From contig NC_090025.1 of the NCBI RefSeq assembly GCF_037176765.1, positions 17,347,545-17,411,544 of the forward strand: DNA of 64,000 nucleotides. Direction: 5' to 3'. This stretch comes from Anolis sagrei. Its lineage: Eukaryota > Chordata > Lepidosauria > Squamata > Anolidae. A program made the position numbers and the translations under genes. This document shows positions 1-10,400 of the stretch, in pieces (positions within the stretch are counted from its first letter, which is position 1; each line of letters opens with the position of its first letter). The notes under the pieces are model-generated. The model made no database searches. It was given only the letters and a program-made list of their open reading frames with translations, and was not told the origin of the DNA.

Positions 1-37
1 CATGTGGCCCCCCAACATTCTCCACCATTGCTCTAGA

Positions 38-172
38 ACAATGATTCTTGATCTTTGGTCCTCCAAGTGTTTTGAAGTCCAACTCCCAGATTTCCTGGCA
101 ATTGGCCAAGCAGGATATGGCATCTGGGGACTGAAACCCCAAAGATCAGGAGGGCCAAAGGTTGGGATTATT
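38..172. mobile_element. 135-bp hAT MITE
   Basis: Flanked by GCTCTAGA (30-37) and GCTCTGGA (173-180), 7 of 8 bases alike. Ends ACAATGATTCTT and GGTTGGGATTATT are worn versions of the TGGTTCTCAACC terminal repeat. Same length as the copies at 36839 and 49922. Confidence 0.6.
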
Positions 173-180
173 GCTCTGGA

Positions 181-520
181 ATACCACCATGTAGCAAAAG
201 AAGCCAGTCCTGTAATATCCTCTGCAGAAAAATGATCAGAAGCATCATCAATTTTTATACAGCAGAGAAGCTCCAACTCACTGAAAAAGATGCGCCCACG
301 GGTCGGCGAATCCACTTGGGTGGCTTCTTCAAGGGCAGGATTGTGCTCTGTGGGGCCTGCTGTGGAAGCTGCAAAGGAGGGAGCGGCTGCCCTGTTCCAA
401 ATGGGTCAAGATTCCCAAAGGATGAGGAGAGCTTTTAAAGAAACACAGAGAGAAAGGGATCAGTCTACACCGCAATCATTATTTTCGAGTTTATTGATTT
501 TCTGCTGCCCTGGAGAGTAG
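181..520. other. SEC31A intron, nothing recognised
   Basis: Short overlapping reading frames occur here but no conserved peptide, splice pair or repeat could be named. Confidence 0.5.
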
Positions 521-669
521 GGGCCCTTCCACACAGCCTTATAACCCAGAATATCAAGGCAGAATAACCCACAATATCAGATTTGAACTGGGTTATCTGA
601 GTCCACACTGCCAAATACCCCAGTTCAAAGCAGATACTGTGGGATTTTATTCAACTGTGTGGAAGAGGC
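521..669. mobile_element. Palindromic 'CCTTCCACACAG' MITE
   Basis: Begins GGGCCCTTCCACACAGCC and ends CTGTGTGGAAGAGGCT, with internal inverted TTGAACTGGGTTATCTGAG. Same family as the copies at 17.7-19.5 and 46.86 kb. Class uncertain. Confidence 0.7.
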
Positions 670-927
670 TCTGGATTCAGAGCACTGGATTCCAATTACT
701 GGAAAGCAAATTCCACCTAAACATTAGGAAGAACTTCCTGGCCATAAGAACTGTTCAACAGTGGAACTCTCTGCCTTAGAGTGTGGTGGAAGCTCTTTCT
801 TTGGAGTCTTTTAAACAGAAGCTGGATGACCATTGTTTGGGGTGCTTTAATTGTGCTTTTCCTGTATGGCAGGGCACTGAAGTGGATGACCCTTGGGGGC
901 CTCTTTAAACTCTTAAGATTCTATGAT
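664..927 (+). repeat. CR1 LINE 3' end
   Basis: Plus-strand AACATTAGGAAGAACTTCCT, AGTGTGGTGGAAGCTCTTTC and the final TTCTATGAT repeat are the CR1 3' end. 5'-truncated, as usual for CR1. Confidence 0.8.
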
Positions 928-1269
928 TATCATTTTGCCTTTTCATGCTTAACAAATACAAACAAGGAGTAGGTTGTGGCTGAACTAATGAGTCAACAAT
1001 CTCTCAATATCCTATCACTTCATGAGTAAAGGACACAATTGTTCTCCTTAGCCTCACATGGAAACAAAAAACTAGGATTGTTACAAAACCACTGCGGAAG
1101 GAGGTTAATTATGTCAACGTAACATTCTCTGAATTCTGACTGTGGAAGAATCCTGCAACAGCTTGCAATACCTTTGACAGTCAGGCCTATTTTAAAACAT
1201 TTTATCCTACATTACACATCTGTCTTGCTCCAACTGGATATTTAGTTCCATTTTGTTTTTGAAAATTAC

Positions 1270-1431
1270 CTTGTCTACTTGCTTCTGCCGCAGGCTGTCT
1301 GGGCTTCCTCCCATGATTGAGTAAATGCTAATCCTCCCATCAAAAGAAGCAGCAGAGAGCAGAGCGGGGTTTCTGGGACACCACTGAACATCAAAGCACC
1401 ATTGGGTGGTAGTAGGCAGCTCATACAACAC
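1270..1431 (-). CDS. SEC31A: SEC31A coding exon (residues 295-348)
   Basis: 162 nt, 54 codons, phase 0-0, acceptor GCACAG|GTGTTG, donor AAG|GTAATT. It encodes [40 protein letters not shown] and [14 protein letters not shown]. It closes the propeller. It is the last SEC31A exon in the window. Confidence 0.96.
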
Positions 1432-4400
1432 CTGTGCCAAAATGAGATACATTAGACCAACAAGGGCAGCTATGAAAAGAAAGATCAGGTACACGAAAGA
1501 TCAGCAAGACACATGGGGATATCCTAACAAGGTGTGGAGATCTTCAAACAATCCTGACACCTTTCGCTGTGAAATCCTATTAATATGGAATGATTGTACT
1601 TAGCATTTTATGACAATGTAGATTGCAACGGCATTTTTCTCAGCAGGACTTTCCTTGCCTCCTCTTCCCTTCAATTAGTCTCCAAATAGTTTCCAGCCAC
1701 AGGAAGCAATAAGATACTAATGGATTCTTACAGCCCAGCTAAAAGTACTGCTGGCAGAGGAAAAGCAACAAACTTTTAATAAAAGAATCAATTACAACAA
1801 GAGATCAATGACCACAGAACCCATTTGTGCAGTTTTTCAGGTCCTCCAGACAATTCTGTGGTGTGCTTCCCCTAGACTAGGGGTCCTCAAACTAAGCCCG
1901 GGGGGACAGATATGGCCCTCCAAGGTCATTTACCCAGCCCTTGCTCAGGGTCACCCTAATTCTGAAATGATATGAAAGCACACAACAACAACAACAACAA
2001 CAACAATCCTATCTTATCAGCCAAAAGCATGCCGACACTTCCCACTGAAATACTATTAAGTTTATATATTTTTACATTGTTCTTCATTTTAATTATTGTG
2101 TTGTTTTAAAGTGTTTTTGCACTACAAATAAAATATGTGCAGTGTGCATAGGAATTCATTCATTTTTTTCCAAATTATAATCCGGCCCGCCAACAGTTTG
2201 AGGGATTGTGACCTGGCCCTCTGCTTAAAAGGTTTGAGGACCCCTGCCCTAGACATTACCCACTCAGCAAATTTATAGAGGATAACTCCCTAGGAATCTT
2301 TAGGTCCTTCAGTGCCACACTATGGTATGTTGGGACAAAAAAAAATCAGGCAATTGAATCGCATTTGGTTGCATCCATGGTTTCAGGTAACTGTGATCCA
2401 GCAGGGAACATATCCCCTATTGACACAAGTGTCTTACTGTAATTTTTTTTTCATGTCAGGGGCAATTTGAGAAACTGCAAGTTGCTTCCGTTGTGAGAGA
2501 ATTGGCTGTCTGCAAGGACGTTGCCCAGGGGACACCCAGACGTTTTACCATCCTGTGGGAGGCTTCTCTCATGTCCCCTCATGGGGAGCTGGAGCTGACA
2601 GAGGGAACTCAACCCACTCTCCCCAGATATGAACCACTGACCTGTCAGTCAGCAGTCCTGCTGGCACAAGGGTTTAACCATTTGTGGCACCAGGGGCTCT
2701 GCTTACTGTAATTTATCAACATTAGTGGAATGTATGCACACATTCAGACTTTAGGAAATACTTTCACTTCTCCATTCCTACATTTTCCAGATTAAGGACA
2801 GTTGGAAATAACCTTCTACAAGCCTCCTATAGTAGTTGTTTGTTATGTATATAATTGAGATTGCTTACTATATTGAATGTATATATTGGTATGCAGTTTT
2901 CCCCTTCACTCTATGTTGTTAGAGGTTGTGGGAGGGACTACAGACCATGTGACCAGATCTTAGAATGTTCAGAGTGAGACTCCATTTTAGAATGTGTTTG
3001 AATCAGAAGTCAGTTGGAGTCAGTTAGAAGAAGTCAGTTGAGACTTGAGTCAGTTGGAAGTTAAAAGTCAGTTGAGTCAGTAGATGTCAGAGCAGGAATA
3101 TAGTCAGTATACTGCACTGAGATGTCAGTAAATATATTGAGTCTGTTTGCAGCAGATTTATAGTACAGTATAGTACAGTTTTAAGCATAATTCAGTTAAC
3201 ATGAAACCAATAAACTATGTACCTAATTGCTAAATACATGAAATTTCTAAGTAAATCAACTATGTTAACTTTTAACAAAGACTATTCATTTTTGGTCTTT
3301 TGATAGCATGATTTAAAAGCAATATATTTTATGAGGGAGTAGATAGATATATTTGTGCAACTGAAATAACACTTCCAAAGATCTGCTACATATTTTGTGC
3401 ATTGGTAAATAACCTTGTTCCTAACAGTTTAGAGAGATAACCAGGTATATCAGTCTAACAACTGAGAAGCCTAATTTGCCTTGCATGAATACTAGTGGAT
3501 ATTTACCACTCAGGAGAAGACTGACTCAAGCGAGTTTTTAACTCTTCTCATGAAGATCATACTTTCCAAAAGGTTATGATCTTTAACAAGGCCATGTCTT
3601 TCCAAAAGGTTATGATTATTCCAAATAGTGTGAATACCAATCAATTTTCAAAAGGGTCACGCTTCCAAAAGCCTGTGGAGATTCATGTTTTTCCCAATAA
3701 AGACAACAGCCTGTTCTATAAATTATTGCTTAGGACATTGATCTAATTATAAACAGGATATCGCACCGTTAGTGGTAAAATCCAGTTCATGGAGGCTTGC
3801 CAGCTCTCACTAATTCTTATGTTGTGTTTGAAAACTTTCACATTTTCATAGTTCTAAAAGTTAGAATTCCTTAACACACACTGGCTTTTAACATGCAGTA
3901 AGTCCATGCATACCTCGATTAATGAAGCAGATATATTCCTAGGCATTACTTCTTTAGCAGAAAAGTTGGTACCAAAAGCAGAAATAGCATACAAATTATT
4001 TCTTTTTTTTATTAGGGACTTGATTTCTTTTAAAAGAAAGCCAAACTCTTGTTCAGTTGTGCTGTACTAAATGCAAAGTTAATGTATGCCTGAAAAGTAT
4101 TTGCAGACAATACCTCTCCTGTGTTTGGATTCGAACAAAGAATTTTAGCATCCTTTCCACAACTCAGCAACAATTCAGGATCTGCCATACTCCAGGCAAT
4201 GGTCAAAATGCCCCTATGTAAAATGAAACAACAAACGTGGTCTTTTAAAGTGAATAATGACTGCAAAAAACTATTGAAGAAAATATATGAGGAGAGTTGT
4301 TATTAATAGCAACAACTCTCCTCATATATTTTCTTCAATACTGTGACTCAGCATTTCCTACAATGCTTACAACAGAATTTTAGAAACACAAACATTATAA

Positions 4401-7400
4401 TTAAAACAGAATGAAACTACTATCAATATTAGAAGAATTCAAAATAATTCTCAATTTATCTATGGGTTATATCAAAATCCATAATTTTGCCCCCAAAAAT
4501 CTGCCCTTGACTTAATAAATGAGGTCGATTTATACAGAGTATATATGGCACTTTAAAACCAATGAAGCAAGATGTAGTGATATTTTCAACGTCTGCTAAT
4601 ATATTATACAGATTATACCATAATACTTGCATGTTCTGTCCCTTATAAAAAAAATTGAATAGAGAAGTACATTTACCTTGCGTGGCTTTCCAGAACACGA
4701 AGTGGGGAAGACGCAAATCTAAGGTCCCACATCTGGATTACAGGAAGCCTGTCATCTTCTGAAGCCAGAACCATTTGTGTAGCAACATCAGGATGCCAAG
4801 CCAGCCCTGAACAGTGCATCTGAAATAGCATAGCCAGTGCTTAGCTAAGAGATAAAACATGTTCAAAGGAGAGAGAAAACTCCTTTACACCATTGAGATT
4901 TCCTTTACTCAGCGTGTTGACAACCTTTATGCTTACTACAGTAATTTGCCAACTGGCAACAACAGTGGAATCATTTTGGTTTTTTATTACCTTATTTCTT
5001 CAATGGTAAGATGCCACTGATTAAGACACATCCTAATTTCAATACCACCACCACCACCACCAAACATTTTCTCCCAAAAATGTTATATCAATTAAAAAAC
5101 CTCCCAATACTTAGAAGCATATGGATCTTTAAAGAATGGAACAAAGATTTACTGAAATTTATTTGGCAGGGGAAAAAAAACAAGCTAATTATTACAGGAG
5201 TGTTAGGAAAGGGATTTGGCTTCATTGTGTCTTTGTATACTTGCCTTCTACTGTTGATACGGTCTGAAGATTAATCAATAAACATTATATATCTATCAAT
5301 CTAAGACACACCCCATTTTTAGAGATGTTTATATAGGAAAAAGGTATCTTAGAATGGAAGAAATACAGCTATTTTATGCAGGAGGCATACGGCATATGGT
5401 TGTGCTATTCAAAATGATTTTCACTGGTTTGAAATTATCTCTTTTTACTGGGTTACTGTGAGTTTTCCAGGCTGTATGGCCATGTTCCAGAAGCATTCTC
5501 TCCTGACATTTTGCCCACATGTATGGCAGGCATCCTCAGAGGTTGTGTGGTCTGTTGGAAACTAGGCAAATGGAGTTTATATATCTGCGGAATGACCAGG
5601 GTAGGAAAAAGAAATCTTGTCTGTTTGAGGCAAGTGTGAATGATGCCATTGGCCACTTTGATTAGCACTGAATGGCCTTGGAGCTTCAAAGACTGATTCC
5701 TGTATTGGGGAATCCTTCATTGTGAGGTATTAGCTGGCTCTGATTATTTCATGTCAGGAATTCCTCTGTTGAATGTATTGTCGAAGGCTTCATGGCCAGA
5801 ATCACTCAGTTCTTGTGGGTTTTTTCGGGCTATATGGCAAACATGTGGACAATTTCAACAGAAAGGAAGAAACCATGAAAATGAACAAAATCTGGCTACC
5901 AGTTTTAAAAAATTCTAAAATTAAAACAGCAGAGAGAAAAACAGGCAGGGACATCTAATCACCTTTCAAGAAGAGTTTGCTCCAGGCACAGTCAGCCCAT
6001 TGTATGCTAATCAAGGTGGTCAGTTGAAAAGATTCACACCTAGCCCAACTTACAAAAGCCTTTTGTCTCACCCTGGTCATTCCACAGATATATAAACCCC
6101 CTTTTTTCCCAGCTCCAGCAGACCTCTGAGGAAGCCTGCCATAGATGCAGGCGAAACGTCAGGAGAAATGCCTCTAGAACATGGCCATATAGCCCGAAAA
6201 AACCCACAAGAACTGAATTCCTCTGTTGTTTGAATGTTCCTCTTTATTTACTGTTCTGATTTTCGAGTTTTAGAGTATCTCTTTTTTAATTAAACTATTT
6301 GACTTTTTACATTCTTATGAACATTTATTATTTTAAATTGATTTTACTGTAACCTGTCTTGAGATGCTCAAATATAGGCAGCACATAAGCGTTTCACTAA
6401 AAAAAATGTAAAATCCAAATTAAAGTTAAGAACTAAAATGGCAAAATATATTAATATGCATTAAGGCAAAAATCTCAAAATGAGTGAAAAAGGGAGCATT
6501 ATTTGCTCGAACAAGAAAATATGTGGTCAAATATGGCCACAATTATATTTGACAGATATCCAAATTATGAAGCTCTGCATTATAGGTCAAGCAGGTCCAT
6601 ATCCAGGAGATTAGATTGCAGCAATGGATGTTCAAACATCATGATATTTACTCTGAATTAGTTAAGTGTGTTAACAAGAGTCTGCTCAATCATTTGTTTA
6701 GCTGCTCCTGTCAAAGGGAGGAGCTACACAAACCAGAGGCTTTCTATCCACTGTTTGTTTAGCAAGATAGTTGAATAAAGATCTCATGTAGCTCCTCTCC
6801 TAATAAGCCTGAATCACACTCAGAGATTATGCAGGGCATAATCTGAATAAATCATTACCCGGTTACTGTGGTCGCTGACTTTGATGATAGGTTCATTCTT
6901 CCTGAGATCCCAGACTGTAGCACGGCCGCTAGGGCTTGCAGAAGCCAAGATATGCTGGACTTGCCTGTTCCATGCAATGCAGCTGATATCTTCAGGAGGC
7001 TGTTGAAAGCAGAACAGAGATCAGTTTCAATCTCCATAGGCCAAAATCTCATCATGCCTCACTGAAGAATGTAACACAAAATGGACACATTCTATCACAG
7101 TTGTAGTCCTTTAAAGTCACAGTGCAAAGAAACTATATTACTCTTTCTAACAAGCATAACATGGGGAAACATCACACTCGAAGGCATGTGGGATGCCATG
7201 GTAGAAGTGCTAACAAGGAAGATGACCAGGTGCTACTTCTCATTCTGCTTCTTCTATTAATTAATTCCACCCCCTTTCTAGAAATTTGACTTCAAAACAG
7301 TGGTTCTCAACTTGACCAGGGACCACTCTTCAACATTAGTACCAAAACCTTTTGATCAACTTTAGATTAGTTTTGGTTATTTCGGGTGCTGATTCAGAAA

Positions 7401-10400
7401 ATTGCATTGGATAGACCACATCAGCTCCATTACTTGAACAATTCCATCAGCACTGCCTCCAGAAAATCCTGCAAATCTCTTGGGAAGACAAGCGGACAAA
7501 CGTCAGCATGCTGGAAGAAGCAAAGACCACCAGCATTGAAGTGATGGTCCTCTGCCATCAACTCTGCTGGACCAGCCACGTTGTCCGGATGCCCGACCAC
7601 CGTCTCCCAAAGCAGTTGCTCTACTCCGAACTCAAGAACGGAAAACAGAATGTTGGAGGACAGGAAAAGAGATTTAAAGATGGGCTCAAAGCCAACCTTA
7701 AAAACTCTGACATAGACAGTGAGAACTGGGAAGCCCTGGCCCTTGAGCGCTCCAGCTGGAGGTCAGCTGTGACCAACAGTGCTGCAGAATTTGAAGAGGC
7801 ACAAATGGAGGGTGAAAGAGAGAAACGTGCCAAGAGAAAGGCGCATCAAGCCAACCCTGTCCGAGACCGCTTTCCACCTGGAAACAAATGTCCTCGCTGT
7901 GGGAGAAGATGCAAGTCAAGAATAGGGCTCCACAGTCACCTACGGATCCTCAAGAATACTGATCCTGGAAGACTATCCTACTCGGCCAATGAGGGATCGC
8001 CTAAGTAAGTTTCTGATACAGAACATATGCCACCCAATAGGCGCCATCTTCTTGCCCACAGAAAACCATATTTAATAATGCAGAGCTGGTGTGGTAGTAG
8101 TAATTTTTCATGGGTAGTAAGCCTCTCCCCTCCCAACATCCCTATTGCCTCGGACCTATAAGAGGGTTTTGCGAGACCAGTTGCTTTCATTGCCATGTGG
8201 TTTCCAGGCAACGGTGTAGTAATGGTGAGGTCACGGACCATAGGTTTGTTCTTGGAGACCACTGGTGGTCCACGGACCACAGGTTGGGAACCACTACTTC
8301 AAAAGGATGGGCATCATTCAACTGTTCTCTTAAACATCTCTACACAACAAGCTTCAGAAAACAACCCAAGATGACTACAATTATACAAAATTTTATACCT
8401 CTTAATTCTTTCAGCAACCATCCAATGTAAAAAGAAATAAGTGGACTTTACCACCCTTCAAATTAACAGATCTATTTTTATTTTAAGCAACAGGCCATAA
8501 ATCTTATGTCAAAATATTTCTTTAAAGAAGCCACAAGCCTATTTCCATTTTATGCTGTAACCGAGTACTATGTCTATCTCACAGGGTAGCACTATCTGCT
8601 GGCTGCCTAAACATTGCTAAATAAAATATATATCCTGTACCTGAGTCTTGGCTCCTGGTGTCATTGGTGTTGCAAAGTTGTTTAAATCCCAGATGTAGAT
8701 CTCAGATTCATTTGCCCCCGAGGCTACTAGATTTGTCTGTAACCAAGAGGATAGAGATTCGTGTAATAAGAATTAATCTAAACAGCTCTTATTTGAACAC
8801 TATGGAAGGGAGTAGGGGAAGGAAGTAGGGGTCTCTAACCTGGAATAAGTTGACATCCAGAGCTCTTACAGGTCCTGTGTGCTTGTCTTTCTGTGCAATT
8901 ACAACTTCACTTTCGCCGGCTAATATTTTAGCAGGGTCATACAAAATGATGTTTCCATTTTCACCACCTGCAATAAGTACACCTGAGACATTCCCGTCAG
9001 ATGCCACTTGAGGAGGGCCCCATATTAGCTTGTGATACCTGCAAATCAATTTCAAGAGAATAGGTCGCTTAGAAAAGTGCATCCTTCTCTCAGCCAGTGT
9101 ACCATAGTTCTGTGCAGAGTTGTCCAAAGTTTGTTCCAAATTTCTGCTTAAGCCCAACCCAGGTGTTCTTTAACTATGTCCAGGGAAGGCAAAGAGGGGG
9201 AATTCTAGTCTGCTCCTAAATCTAGTCCCATCTCTACTAGACAGAAGAGGGAGAAGGCTTCTGTGACTATTACATCCAATTAAAATAGGACTTTAGAAAC
9301 AATGAGGTGGGTGATCTTATCTACCCCACAGGTTTTCTGCAAAAACAATTGAGCATAAGTTCGGAAATTTCTTGCATTTTAAACACTAAACCAGTAAGGC
9401 CTTACAATTTAAAACCTTTAAATCAGGATGGGCATCTTCTGAGTCTAAAGCCATCTTTTCCCTCCATCTGAGAGGGCCTAAAGCAACTTCTCATCAATGA
9501 AAAACGGTACTGCTGGAGATGGAAGTGGCAAGGGAAGCTGCATGCAATCCATAAGTTGCACTTCACTCATCCTACTTTAGAGTTTCTCAAGACTGTTTGA
9601 TCTGCTTATGCTACGAAATAATGCTATACAGTAGTCTAAGTAAGCCATGTACTTCTAATGGCAAACAGACCACATAGTTTCCTATTGACATTACATCTGC
9701 TATGAAAGATTTATGGACTTATTCCAATGTCAACGGAAAGTTTTCAACTCCTTCATCACTTTAAAGAGTATCTGCACTTGCTCTTATTGACACTGTCAAA
9801 GCCTCTTTACCATAAAACAACCGCAACGATTAATAATAATTTTATTTCTTACCCACCACTCCTCATGGCTCAAGGCGGGTTACAAAATAATCAAAACACA
9901 TAAACATTGTAAAAACACCACAAATACACACATTTAAAAATTATGTCTATAAAAGATACACATTAAAACATATTTCTATAAAATGCATATTGAAATACAA
10001 ATACACAAAATAGAGATTAAACAAAGGACACGAGCACCACAAATTATGCAGTCAAGTTTCCCACATTTGGGGAAATCACAGGGGTCAGAATACCCGGAGT
10101 GCAATGGATGAGCCTCACCCTGGGAAAGCCACCTTCGTGATCATGGTGCCTCCCCTGCTAAGTAACTATTAGTGTACTCTGCATGCTACTAAAGAAGTCT
10201 ATTAGCAAAATTCTTCGTTAAGAGAATGTATATTCAGTTTGATTCACAGCAACAAAACAAGCAAGGAATTCCAAGTTCATCTGTGCAAAACAAGGACACA
10301 GTCTGTCAAGACTAGGGTGTTTAGTGAGGACGGGAGCTTGGGCAAATCCCGAACCTGTGCATTGGACTGTTAGTGTGGTAAAGGAAATATTCGAATGAGG

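Noticed and set aside
232-520. Cys-rich small frame ([14 protein letters not shown])
   Set aside because: Short, overlapped by another frame, no splice sites or known family; position within a SEC31A intron.
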